Assembly: GCA_947579665.1 (NCBI GenBank)
Contig: OX388345.1
Location: 66,641,454 to 66,705,453, forward strand
DNA length: 64,000 bases
Reading direction: 5' to 3'
DNA from: Sympetrum striolatum
Lineage: Eukaryota > Arthropoda > Insecta > Odonata > Libellulidae
The notes beneath the pieces are model-generated. The model saw nothing but the letters and a program-made list of their open reading frames with translations, had not been told where the DNA came from and did no database searches. This document shows, piece after piece, positions 25,640-37,572 of the stretch; position 1 is the stretch's first letter; each line of letters opens with the position of its first letter. The position numbers and the translations under genes were made by a program.

Positions 25640-26620
25640 CTAATTTTCATATGAAAAATGATTCAAATGGGTAAATTTATTATTTATCTTTCGATAATAA
25701 TTATTAAAGGGAGTCATTTCAGGCTTGATAGTGAGTTTGTACAAGTTATCTTAAAACGCGTTTCAGGTCTTATGTAATTTCTCATTCTTTAAAAATTTTC
25801 TAACGGAATGAGAACTTTTTACGTTGAACAGTTATATTTTCATATTTATTCAATCCTATATACATTTTCATATTTACTCTGCAAGCCGTCTTTTGGTGTG
25901 TGTTAAGGGAAATTATTAATTGAATTTGATGGAAATTTGCCCAATAATTTCAGTTTTTAAAATATTGGCAAAGGGGTATCAGCCTTAAAATCCTTTGTTG
26001 GTAACCTTGGTTTAAGGAATTAGTATATTAGGTTATATGAAATTATATTATTGCAATTATTAGGTAATGATTGTGCATCCAGAATATATAACCACCATAT
26101 CAGTGTGACTTCAACTTTCCGAGATATAACCATTGACCTTGGCATGATAAGTTAAGTGACATTTGTGCCAAAATAACCGTATTGGTAAATTTCTACATTA
26201 TTTTCTCTGGTATAGCTAAGTAAAACTTTACCACTGTTTTTATTGTGCTGAACAAATGTTTATGCCGACACCTCTAAAGCTCAACTTTACCAAAATATAT
26301 ATCACAAACTGATGTTTCAAAGTTATTGAAAAGATGTATCTGTGTAATTAACAATACTAAAAAGCGATGAAAGTGTGTCACATTTTGGCTGGACTCAGCC
26401 AGCTTCCTGTCCAAAATGTATTGAACTAATTTTTCTTCTTTGAATTTGCACCTACAGAGCCAAAGATTTTCTCACTGCTACCCTCAGGCTTTGATGACTT
26501 TATCCATGAAATGAAATCAAATCCTATACGTCAAGTTATTGGCATTACTAATTTCGTTTTAAATGTAGTGAAAAGAATGATATAGAAAATATGAATTTCA
26601 GCCAGTTACCATCAAAAAAG
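25640..26620. other. no gene recognised
   Basis: AT-rich sequence upstream of PES1 and upstream of the helicase pseudogene. The missing helicase exons (motif I region) were looked for here on both strands and not found. Confidence 0.45.
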
Positions 26621-26742
26621 ATCGTTATAATGGACGAAATACCCTATCTTTTTTACAGTGAGACGGACAACGGCCAATAAATCACTCTCTATAACGCAAC
26701 TCTCGTTATATGCCATACTCGTTACAACGGACTTCTACTGTA
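26621..26742 (+). repeat. pogo-like short element, copy 1
   Basis: Shares the blocks GGACAACGGCCAATAAATCA and CAACTCTCGTTATATGCC with 35791-35943. Both end in CTTCTACTGTA, the complement of a CAGTAGAAG-type end as in pogo/Tigger non-autonomous elements. There is no coding capacity. Confidence 0.7.
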
Positions 26743-27841
26743 GATATTTATTCCCTATTTAATTGACTAAGGCTTTTTTAAAACATATTATATTTGATTT
26801 CTTCATTTACTATTCCAAAATGTTTTTTATGTATCCTTTCTATGGAATGTCAAGTCAATGATTGTAAGAAGCAATTTCTTAGTCTTTCCCTCACGAAGAT
26901 ACTGGTTGATCTACTGTATTATAACACACTGCTTAACTCTAGGTTCTTTCATTGAATATTGTCTCAAATATTTCCATATGGTATTTTGGTAATTAAAAAT
27001 GTTTGTGTTTTTTTATCCTCAGTCAATAGAACTGGAGGCATTGATTCCTTTGGGATTCCTTTCCACTTCTGCTGATAAAGGATGGGGTCAAGCAATATTA
27101 GCAGGAGATCCTCGGCAGCTGGGACCTGTTGTTATCAGTAAATTAGCCAACCATTTAGGATTGGGTCAGGCTTTGCTTACAAGAATTATGACTACAACTC
27201 CATATGTTCCAGATCCTGAAGGTTTTCCTGACAAATGCAGTGGACATCACAATCCCAGTGTTGTAACACGTCTTACTGTCAATTATACATAAAAGTTCTT
27301 ATTTTATCTATAATTTCAAATGTTATATTGCTCAAGAATTGCTGTAGTGTGACTATAGAAGGATAACTTTTGTAAATTTAGATTTGAATTCAAACATACA
27401 TTTGAAATCAGGAACGTTTATTTGGGGTTCTTATTTAAAATTTCCTATGCTCATCTTGCATGCATTTTACTCTTTGCAAGCTCACACAAAGTTTCTTTCC
27501 TCAGGTCTGTCCCGAAACTATTGTCCCTAACATCGGACATGTTCTATGATGGAATACTTACTCTTACGGTGAGTCGATTGTATGGACCAGAAGGCCAAAT
27601 GCTCCTCCAAATGCGTAAACATCTTCCTCCTATGAAATGCAGCGAAGAATTTAATGAGATTGAAATTGTCTCTCCATTGGTATTCCATGGAGTCAGAGGA
27701 GAAAAGGCACGTCTGACAGGCAGTCCATCTTGGTATAGCCCCAATGCTGTCTAGTGCTTGGAATATATGAAAATTTTGTATCATCTTGCTGAGCTCAGTC
27801 CTTTTGACATTGGAATAATTGCACCTTATGTAGAGCAGGTA

Positions 27842-29438
27842 CCTTCGTTATGTATATGAGTAAAGGTTGCTTGCATTCTGCAAGCTTATGTTCAAAGTAC
27901 TGCATTTTATAAAGTTCTATTTGGTTTGAAAATTTAGGATATTGAAATTCAAATTTATCTATGCACAATTTGATTCTGTATCCTAGTGGCCTGGTGTCGA
28001 AACCAGGGCCATTTTATAAGTTGAGATTGCATATAACTGGTTTAACTAATCATATATAATTTATATAATTATTTAACTTATAACTATTTGGTTTGGGATT
28101 ATCTGATCTTTTCTAAAATTCCAAGTCAATTATCAGGAATATCTTCAAACAAAATTCCGAATTCGCGTTTTACTGAATAGTAGAATGTAAATCATGCCCT
28201 GGTATCGAACCCATGCTCATAAGGTAAAAGATGAACTGTAATTATGAAAATTTTATCATTTCTGTTCATATGCCAGGTCATAAACTTCCATCTTCTTGGG
28301 AAATAAATCATAATAAATTTGAAATATGCCTGCCATACATTTCAAATGTTAGAGCTGCATACCGGAATGCTCTCGAAAAAATGTTTAAAAAAAAAATATA
28401 AAACTTGAACTTGGTTTAAAGAATCGCCTTGGTCGCCAGGAGGACTCTTTCTTTATGACAAAGAAATATTACAAACTTTTTGTTCATTTTGCCCTAATTT
28501 ACTTGATTTCAGTTCCGAACGAATATTCTACTATCAATAAGAAATTTTCTTCAATTTCCTTCCTTTTTTGGTATTTGTCTGTCCCTCGGTCCATTATTTC
28601 CTAAGTAATTTTGAAAAAAGCTTGCAAACGTTAAAAACAAACTTTACATTAATTTCTTATGTAGAATATTTGCTGTGACCTAGCGTCAAACCAAGGATAA
28701 TTTTTGGAGATGTCCTTTATATTTCATTGGATAGGCACGGCCTTCTGCTATTCCTTGAATTTTAACTCTCTAATTTGCAAGGAAGTGCTTCAAAATATTT
28801 CCAAAAATCCCCACAATGCATTTTCATGGAAAAGATAGGGATTTCGGGGCCTTCTAGCATCGAACCCATAGTAGTGAGGGTAAAAATCTGAATTTTTGTG
28901 GCGGTTAATCGCTATGGCCAGTGCGATGTAAATTTCAAGTGATGACACTTGTGGAGCATGGTAAGAATTTTGATCCCATATATATACCTAGGTATATCCA
29001 GCGTCTATACATATGTGTATAATTGATGTTGGTATATACTATCTATGAAATGCACTGGTTAAAGTTAATTTTTAACTCATTTTCCCCAAATACCTCTGAT
29101 TCAACCAAAAATGTGATAAAAATAATTTTTTATTTTCTTTGGGGATAAATTTATGCGTATATTTATACTGCCTCATTTCTATTTATATGTTAATCATTTA
29201 TTGATAGGTTTTATTTATGTTATTAGATCATTATTTGTACAAGTGAAACCCATTGCAAATAAATTTGCAACAGTAAAATATCGTAAATTAATTCGTTTGT
29301 ATATTATGTGATAATTACGTTTAAATAGCTTAAATCAGAATTAATATAAAAAACACATTATTATGACTAATGGGAATTGTTCTATTATATATAAATGGGC
29401 AACAAGCATTAATATTTTTCTTCAGGTTATCTTTGTTT
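27842..29438. other. intron-like sequence of the helicase pseudogene
   Basis: AT-rich non-coding sequence between the second and third recognisable helicase blocks. No exon or repeat with a clear identity was found before the Helitron fragment. Confidence 0.45.
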
Positions 29439-29790
29439 TTAACTTAACAATTCTTTTAACGTGACATTTCTTGTAGATGTTCTCGAATCTTTTAACAACC
29501 TACCTTGTGCAACCATATTATTTACTTTGATTTTTAAATAATTTTTATTTAGTGTTCTTGAAACTGCCATGTATAATGTAATGAGAAACTTGAACTGCCA
29601 TGTATGTACATGAGAAAAAACCTCATGTGGTAAATACACACCTACATGATCAAATGTCTGCCCTTGCGACTTATTAATAGTTATCGAAAATTCCAATATT
29701 ACTGGAAGCTGATGTCTCTTCAAAGTAAAACGTAGTTGGGTTTCACTGAGTGCCAAAAATTATTTGTGGTATAAAAACTTGATCCCCCTT
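29439..29790 (-). mobile_element. Helitron RepHel helicase fragment
   Basis: The minus-strand frame contains ITINKSQGQTFDHVGVYLP and later AVSRT, the C-terminal helicase motifs (Pif1-like motifs V and VI) of Helitron transposases. KGDQVFIPQI just upstream (about 29755-29790) is in a different frame, so there is a frameshift. A 13-residue insertion before AVSRT comes from a local tandem duplication of about 32-38 bp (copies starting near 29557 and 29589). No Rep domain and no Helitron ends could be identified. It sits in the last intron of the helicase pseudogene, on the opposite strand. Confidence 0.85.
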
Positions 29791-31346
29791 GTTACTTAGG
29801 TTTAAAATTTCTGTAAAAACTCCAAACTGTAGAGGTGAAAAAAGTCGAATAATGAGCACACACACTGAGTAATACTTTTTTTAATTTTTTTATTTATAAT
29901 GTTATATCCATGGTTAAATAGATACACATTTATATCCATATATGATGATGAACGAACACACAATAGCGTTTTATTATATTAAGAAGATTATGTTCATTGA
30001 TCAGCAAAGGTTGCATGTGTAGTGTAAGGTGCATCAAGTCCACCCATGAAGAAATAGGGATCTAAGTTAAAATATCTTGATTTATATGTAGTATAAAGTT
30101 TGCTTTTCCAAATTAATGTTGATTCTAAACAGCCTCTCTACATAAAGTGTTGATGATTGATTATTGATTGAAGTTGAGAGGATATTATGGGAGATTCAGT
30201 GAATACATGTCTACTTTTAGCATTGGTCCATTTAAGATCCCATAACTTTCACTAAATATTAATGCAATATCTCAAAGCTGTTTATGCAGAAAAAGGGTTA
30301 ACATAAAATCATTTTGTAGCCTACTTCTAGAGTATTCTCACAATATTTCTAGGATAACTTGAAACATCAATCATGGTGGGATATCAATAGACTATCAAAA
30401 CACTATCGCAATATTCTAGTTATGTTTGTAAATGTTTCACTTGCACATCTTATAAACAGCTGAGTATTAGTTGTTAAAATTGTTGGCTTCAGATTAAAAT
30501 TTTATTCATTTAACTGACATAAACTTAAGATAATTTTCAAAATAAAAGAAGTTAACTCAAGGGGGGTTCCAAGAAATGCATATGTTTGTCCCCTATGTTT
30601 CATGTTAAACAATTTCTACTATTTATAATGTTAGGTATGATGATTCATAATTGTCGTATTTCTTATGATTTTCCAATCTCTCTATCATATATTCATACCC
30701 TTATTCTCTTTTCTGTCATTCAGGTGAAAATAATAAGAAACTTGATTGGGCCTACCATTGCCTGGTAAAGTGAGAACTGTGGAAGAATTTTAGGGTCAAG
30801 AACGATTGGTAATCCTGTTATCCTGTGTTAGGACTTCTCAATCACATATTACTGTTGACCTCATATATGCTCTTGGTTTTGTATCTTCTTCCAATAGAAT
30901 AAACATTGCTACATCAAGAGTTAGAGCATTGTTAATCATACTAGGGGATCCTCATCTCCTACACCATGACCCACTCTGAAATATGGTCATAATTAGATGT
31001 TTGGAGAGTGAGTCATACGTTGGATGTGATTTGCCAAACTCATTTTCAAAACATGTTGGTGAGTCTGACGAAACAGAAACTGCTGAAGATAGTCCTCATG
31101 ATATTTAAGTGATTATTACTGTGTATTATTTTTTGCAAATGCTGTAAGATAATTCAAATAAACAATTTTTTATTTTTGCATGAACATGTTTCTTCATTTC
31201 TCCTTAAAGTACCCCAATTTGACGGAGTACATTACTTGAACTTGGCATCCTTTGGTCTCAAAATTCTCTGTGTACATGTTGAAGCTCCCTTTTTAATTTC
31301 CTTTGATATTTTTGGAAATTATTCCTTATTGTCCATAGTAAAAATT

Positions 31347-31490
31347 CCTGCCGTTCCTGTGATGGAGTTTCAAAAGTGACGTATTCAGTACTTGATTGTA
31401 CACACAATAATCAATTGAATAATAAGGACAATTTTAAAGATGTGAAGGAAAACAGAGTGAGGGAAGTCTATCTGTGCCAAAAAGATGGAC
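31347..31490 (+). repeat. internal fragment of the 43455-43972 repeat family
   Basis: About 140 bp aligned with 43747-43892, roughly 75-80% identical by eye. Shared blocks are ATTCCTGNGATGGAGTTTCA, CACAATAATCAATTGA and AACAGAGTG. The inverted ends of the full copy are not found here. Confidence 0.7.
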
Positions 31491-31741
31491 TTTCTACTTT
31501 TACAGACGCAAAAAATTGAGTAATATAAGTTGTATGTACAGAGCCCATTGTTTTAGCAATTGTAAAAGTATTCAATAGTTTCTAAATAATTTAGAATATT
31601 AGGTATTTGATTTATCAAATTCCAATCTTGTAATTTCATAATACATCCAACATGATATCTCTAATTAATTATTAAGAAAGTCTTTTGATTAACATTACAA
31701 CCAGATCTAGTTGCGGTATTACTAAATCCAAGTCATTATGA

Positions 31742-34671
31742 CTATATCATGACGAGTCCTGTAATACCTCAAATGTTCCTTCCAGTGACACTAAACCTGA
31801 TTCTTTATTAATCAATCTCTTGCACATTAATATTCAGTGCCTGAGAAAGAAATGTCTTGAGCTCGAAGTGCTTGCTAGTGCGAATAACGCTGATATTATT
31901 TGCATATGTGAACATTGGCTGGTTCATGATGAATGTAAGGTATTATCTATCCCTGGATTTAAAATTGCCGATTTCTTCTGTCGCTCTAACTACAAAAATG
32001 GTGGCGTTTTGATCGCTGTAAAAAACTATCTTAATTTTGCTTCTGTTGATTTTGTCATTACTGACCTATTAGAGGAAACTGTTTTTGAATGTTGTGCCAC
32101 TCGCCTCATCACTGAAAAGTTTTTTTATTATATTTTCTCCATCTACCGATCTCCATCATCAAATTTCAATGTCTTTCTTCACAAATTAAATATTTTATTA
32201 GATCGTGCTTTTAGTACAATCCATCATTCTTCTAAGATTATCATATGTGGTGATTTTAACATTAATCTCCTTATTAATTCCAATTATAAAGATGACTTTT
32301 TGAATCTTCTACTCTCCTATGGTATTGAGTCAACCAATTTTGAACCCACCAGGATCTCAAGATACTCTAAATCTTCGTTGGATACTGTCCTCTCTAACAT
32401 TCATTCTTCCCTTATTTGTACTGATGTTCTAAACTCGGATATCTCTGATCATTTTCCTTTAATTTCTCACATTAATATTGATCTTAATCTTCAGCCTCTC
32501 ATTATATTGAAACGCTTTTTTTCTCAAAGCAACGAACACACTTTTCTCTATCTTCTCAGAAGCGAAACTTGGAAGAATGTTTACAATACTACTAGTTTTG
32601 ATAAGTCCTTCTACAAGTTTTATAATAAATTTCTTTATATCTTTAATGTTGCATACCCATTAACATCTAAGGTTGGACGCACTTCTAATGGAACTTCTAA
32701 AAATAATAATTGGATCACTAATGAAATCAAGATCTATTCTATTTTTCTTAAGGACCTTGCTTTTCAAGTCAAAACTTCTAATGATCCCACTCTTAGTTCC
32801 ACATACAAACGGTTTAGATTTCAGTATAGAAATATGCTTAAGAAGGCTAAACTGAGTCACAATAATCAACGATTGATCTTAGCCAAGAATAAATCTAAGG
32901 AAGCATGGAAAATCATCAAGAGCACTAGTGAATTCAACTCTAAAACTGAACTTCTTTTAACTGATCATAACACTGGCGAAATTGTTTCTGATCCAGCATT
33001 GCTTGCTACTTTTTTAAATAACCATTTCTCTTCACTCTCGACTCCTTCTAACTTCTCTGCTTCTTATTCCAGAAATTTTTCCTTAAATATTCCAAATTCC
33101 TGTTATCTCTTTCCATGTGATGAGTACGAGCTTAGATCGGTGGTTTCTAGTTTGTCCAACTCTTGCTCTGGTGATGACGATATTCCTGGTCACATTGTAA
33201 AGCTCGCCTATGATTTCATCAGGGAACCCTTACTCTATCTCATTAATCAGTCCTTGCTTTTAGGAGTTTTTCCTTCATCTTTAAAACACTCAAAAGTTAT
33301 CCCTCTGTATAAAAATAAAGGATCTAGATTGGATATTAATAACTATCGCCCTATTGCTATACAGAGTCACTTTTCAAAAATATTTGAAAAGATCTACTAC
33401 TCACGCTTAGTCTCCTTTCTACAGTCTAACAATATTCTATCAGTTTTCCAACATGGCTTCATTAAAAATAAATCTACTACCTCAGCTATTCACGATGCAG
33501 TCGATTTTATATTTTCTTCTCTTGATAATGGCAAAAAAACTCTAGGACTTCTATTTGACTTCACTAAGGCTTTTGATTATGTCAATCATCATCTTCTTCT
33601 CTCTAAAGCTTTCCATCAAGGCATTAGAGGCGCTTCTTATAACTGGCTGAAATCTTTTCTGCTACATCGAACACAAAGTGTTTCTTTGCTCGCTAATTGT
33701 ACTAAATACAATTCTAATGCCAAAACTATTAATATTGGAGTTCCTCAGGGTTCCGTATTAGGACCACTATTATTTCTACTTTACATTAATGATTTACCTA
33801 ATAAATTTAATGGACTCACTGGTGTACAGCCCATTCTTTTTGCAGATGACTCTCACATAATCATTTCTGCCGATTCCCAGCTTGATCTTTCAATTACTAG
33901 TGATTATATTTGTTATATAATGAATTCGTGGTGTAAAGAGAATTTCATTCATTTAATTCTGATAAAACTCAGGCCCTTCAATATGCTCTTAGGAATTCTA
34001 CGCTCATCAACCCTAACCTTTCAGTGAACAATAGTCCTATTAAAACTGTTTCTCAAGCTAAATATCTTGGTGTAATTCTGGATAGTAAATTATCATGGGG
34101 GCCTCATATTACTTACTTGCTTTCCAAATTAAACTCCCTTTGTTTTTTAGTAAGATCTCTTCGCTGCTCCATCAATATCGACGTTTTACTGCAGTTGTAT
34201 CATGGATCTTTTCAGTCCCACTTACTGTATGGATTATTATTTTGGGGCAATGCTACCAACAGCCATAAGGTTTTTGTTTTACAAAAACGTTGCGTCAGGA
34301 TTATTGCAGGAGCACATCCCTGTGCTCCTTCCCTACCAATTTTTAAAGCTTTTCAAATTCTTCCTCTTCCTTGCCTTTATATTTTCTCAGTTGTTTCTTT
34401 TATCCACTCTAACATTTCTCTGTTCCCTACTTATTCCGTTCTTCACAACCATTTTACTAGATCCAGCACTCATCTTCATCTCGCATATCACAGAACAAAA
34501 ATCTCTTTTTGCGGTCCCAAGTCCATTGGTTTCCGTCTCTATAACAAATTGCCCATAATTTGTAAAAATTCTACTTCCTTATCTATGTTTAAATCAAGGG
34601 TTAGAAGTTTTCTTCTTAATAAAATGTATTATAATTTTTATGACTTTTTGAATGATGTTATTCAGTCTTGA
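31742..34671 (+). pseudogene. LINE ORF2: endonuclease + reverse transcriptase, one frameshift
   Basis: The frame is open from 31742 to 34027 and continues in another frame to 34671. The apurinic-type endonuclease comes first: CICEHWL near the N-terminus, GDFNIN at about residue 144 (counted from 31820), and SDISDHFPLI as the catalytic Asp-His motif. The reverse transcriptase follows, with NNYRPIAIQSHFSKIFEK, DFTKAFDYVNH, GVPQGSVLGPLLFLLYIND and the FADD catalytic box at about residue 674. Near 33950 one base is missing. Past that point the intact product reads on as SDKTQALQYALRNS and KYLGVILDSKLSWGPHI. Apart from this break no other lesion was seen, so the insertion is young. The true start codon is not obvious; TTG at 31820 is only where the frame track begins, and the frame extends further upstream. 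Confidence 0.9.
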
Positions 34672-34816
34672 GATTCATATTGTTGATAACTGCTGTGCAT
34701 GCAATGCCTTTGATTTTCCTTTTGTACTCCTTTTTTTTGTATTTTAAATTGTACTTGATTTGTTCTATATCATTTATATGATCTTTGAATGAAATAAAAT
34801 TGAATTGAATTGAATT
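31742..34816 (+). mobile_element. non-LTR retrotransposon (LINE), nearly intact 3' part
   Basis: A long coding region (31742-34671) is followed by a ~145-bp 3' UTR. It ends in a short tail of TTGAA repeats after AATAAAA (about 34793-34816), typical of elements that end in a simple repeat instead of poly-A. No ORF1 (gag-like) frame is seen upstream, so the copy is 5'-truncated or lacks ORF1. The clade is probably Jockey/CR1-related, but I cannot fix it by eye. Confidence 0.88.
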
Positions 34817-35790
34817 GCTTTGTACTGATAATAAGATATCATTATTTAAGTAAATAATTTATCATTGATGGATATGCGATTACAAATCTCACAAGATGAT
34901 TTGACCCTTGAAACCTTTTCCTGATTGTTTTAATTTTCCTCAGGTCGGGAATAGAATTGGGGTGATGAAGAGCGAGTGAGGGACGCTCCACTTTTCCTTA
35001 AACGGGGTTGACCAAGGACCGGCGGCTTCCAATATCCCTGATGTCTTTATGGAGTTTTCGAACTGTTCTCTGCATCTTCCAAAGGAACCATCGTCGATGC
35101 AGAGTGAGTCTGCTTGTATGTGTGACATCTCTACGATGCTGCTCCGAACTTACGACTTCCTTCTACAAAACTACGTCATCTAATATAAAATGTAGAAAAT
35201 TACTGCTCAATAATCGTCGAAAAATAATTCTGTGTCATTAGATAATCTTATTTCATATCCAATTGCTTTCTCAAGTTATTTTTCATTCACACGTTTTATA
35301 AGCAATGACTGAGTCGCAAGGGAGGGTAAGAGAAAACCCTGGGAATCCAAATCAGCACTGTTTTTATCTCCTATATTCCCACTGATCCTGGAAAAGGCCA
35401 TTTGGTGCCAAGATTTGTGTGAAAACAAATCCCACGGGTGGATACCAATATGATGGGAACTCAATTAAAAATTCCGGCGGTAACTGGGGAGGTAGTCGCC
35501 CAAAAGAAACAAGAGACGAGGTGATAAGATGTACAGAGGGATAAAGGGTGGAGTGAAACTCGTGAGACGTTTCTAATCAAAGCTCCCTGAAGTATTTTTG
35601 TCGAGGAACGGTGAGGCGAGTAGTGGAAAACAAATGCATGAATTAGGTGACGATCATTTTTGAAATATATATTTTTTTGCTATTTGAAGAGATTACACGT
35701 CTCAGATTACCGTTAGCTTATCGGACTTCGTCTCTCACACCAATTGACGAATGCGATGTATGCCTCAAACATGACAAACATAGAAACATG
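34817..35790. other. no gene recognised
   Basis: Mixed composition, with GC-richer stretches near 34950-35130 and 35460-35560. Only short chance frames are present. Confidence 0.45.
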
Positions 35791-35943
35791 GCACTCGTTG
35801 TAACGATACTTCAGAAATGAACACTCGTTATAATATACATAACACCCTATCCACCCCCGTGAGATGGACAACGGCCAATAAATCACTCGCTATAAGGCAA
35901 CTCTCGTTATATGCCGTACTCGTTATAATGGGCTTCTACTGTA
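35791..35943 (+). repeat. pogo-like short element, copy 2
   Basis: Second copy of the family at 26621-26742. It ends TCGTTATAATGGGCTTCTAC then TGTA. The CTCGTTRTAACG motif also recurs inside it (about 35793 and 35824). Confidence 0.7.
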
Positions 35944-36053
35944 CAGTTTCCTCTCCACAGAGATTTATTAGAGCGACCATAGTTTCAGTGCAATTTTACA
36001 CTTGATGACGGTGTAAACTCAAAATGTTTTTTGATTGATAACAATAGTACAGG

Positions 36054-36487
36054 CATGGGTGTACCGAGGGGGGGGGGGGGGCAGCTGCCCCCCCTGGACT
36101 GCCACCACTGGACCCTTCGATCTAGCTCCCATACATTTAGCTTGCTAATTATGTGCATATGCAGAAGTACTGTTATTAGAAGTACTGGCATTATGAAATT
36201 GTAGATAAAGTAAAATTTATAGGCAAGTATGTTTCGATTCACATGCAGACGTCTGGACCATATCCGTTTGACCTACACCGAGTGCGTAAACAAATGCATT
36301 ACATGGAAGGAATCAAACTTTCCATAGGCATTTAGAAATTGCACCTGCAAATAATTTCTGAGAATTACGTCTATTTTTAGATGCCACAAAAATAATGGAA
36401 GATGTAAATGCAACTTTATATTAATGTTGAATTTTTTATTTGCATTTCTGATTTGCCCCCCCAGGCCAAAAGCTGGGTACGCCCATG
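36054..36487. mobile_element. 434-bp non-autonomous element with 8-bp duplication
   Basis: Ends are CATGGGTGTACCGAG (left) and the complement of CATGGGCGTACCCAG (right). A perfect 8-bp direct repeat AGTACAGG flanks it (36046-36053 and 36488-36495). Runs of G (left) and C (right) lie inside the ends. The 8-bp duplication with short inverted ends fits the hAT superfamily. No transposase frame is present. Confidence 0.82.
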
Positions 36488-36495
36488 AGTACAGG

Positions 36496-37572
36496 AATTG
36501 AATGAAAAGCTTATTTAAGCAAACCAGCATTTAACTTAGATGTTGGTGATGATATGGGTGTCTTCAGATGTCTGGGCCTCTGAGACAACTAATACGTCAA
36601 CAAGAATAAATAAAGAAATTGAGAGTTCAATGAAACAAAAATTTTAATGACACAGCATCAATGAAGGGAACTTTATTGGATGATTTTCTTTGAGAACAAC
36701 AGTTTGAAAATAAAGAGCAAGTGTATCTAGCATAAATATCATATCACATTTATTAATTAGTATCTTCTTAGCATACAAGAAATCAGAACAAGATAACATT
36801 TTGAGAACTTCATCTCAATAATCAACAACATTTTATTGCTTTGATGTCATATTTCAACAAATAAGCCAAGAAAATACTTACTCTTATTTACAAAAACATT
36901 TCCCAAAATTTTATACATGGTAATAAGTATATGTTATACTCAAATTACAATGCATAATATCAGTATTTTCATTATTGCTTTCCTACTCATGCAGTTCATC
37001 ACATTGTTTCTTTATCTACATTTGTATGCAGTTCATCACAAGTCATTTTCTCATAGTAGCAAATAAAACTTTCAGCAGCTGTCTTTCAGTGTACCTTTTC
37101 GGTAAAAAAATTAAATTAAAATAATCTGACAAGATGAGTGCAAATACTCAGCTAAACACGCAATTTTTACAGAATGAAAAATCTTTATCACTAAGCCTAA
37201 TTTGCACTGCTTATCATAATTGTTAAAAACTACACCACATTGCATCAAAACATCAGGTGAAACAGTTCGTTGCAAATGCACTTCTCTCGGTAAAAAACCA
37301 TGACTTTTCCACATCAGGTGACTTCATAAAATAAGAGGAATGTAGTAATACTTTGACAGCACAGGTCATACTGTGTCCTCAAACTCACAGTTCCACCACT
37401 CTTGTTATTCTCACCATAGTCTAACTAAAGCAGAAGGCTAAGATGAACATTTCAACATGTTCAAATTGGAATTAGCCATCTTTCCATTGCTGCTACAGGA
37501 ATGGGGAAATCTGACACTAAACATTCAAGCTCACTAATGTATTCAGAATAATTTGAAAAGTTCCCTATAGAT
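36496..37572 (-). other. probable 3' UTR of the SLC6 transporter
   Basis: AT-rich sequence following the transporter stop codon on the minus strand. AATAAA-like signals in that orientation occur near 36672 and 36832 (TTTATT on the plus strand), which would give a 3' UTR of about 0.75-0.9 kb. No other coding signal was seen. Confidence 0.4.

Larger units (their letters stand above)
27024..31108 (+). pseudogene. MOV10L1-like RNA helicase, decayed 3' half
   Basis: Spliced fragments of a superfamily 1 helicase of the MOV10/MOV10L1 (armitage) type. 27024-27292 has AILAGDPRQLGPVV (motif III region), HHNPSVVTRL and the start of motif IV. About 27507-27838 has VFHGVRGEKARLTGSPSW and FDIGIIAPYVEQ. 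30724-31108 has a broken EEFxGQE (motif V region), INIATSRVRALLIILGDP (motif VI) and YVGCDLP. It is broken several times: TAG at 27752-27754, a frameshift and small deletion near 30766, TAG replacing Gln in FQGQE (30791-30793), and TGA at 30977-30979 where the family has Trp or Cys. The donor after NY (27292) lacks GT. Exons for the N-terminus and the Walker A motif are absent. GHHNP and GCDLP favour MOV10L1 over MOV10. The intact family acts in piRNA biogenesis. Confidence 0.85.

Noticed and set aside
36069..36082. poly-G run as a gene-regulatory G-quadruplex
   Set aside because: It lies just inside the end of a MITE with a matching C run at the other end, so it belongs to the element.
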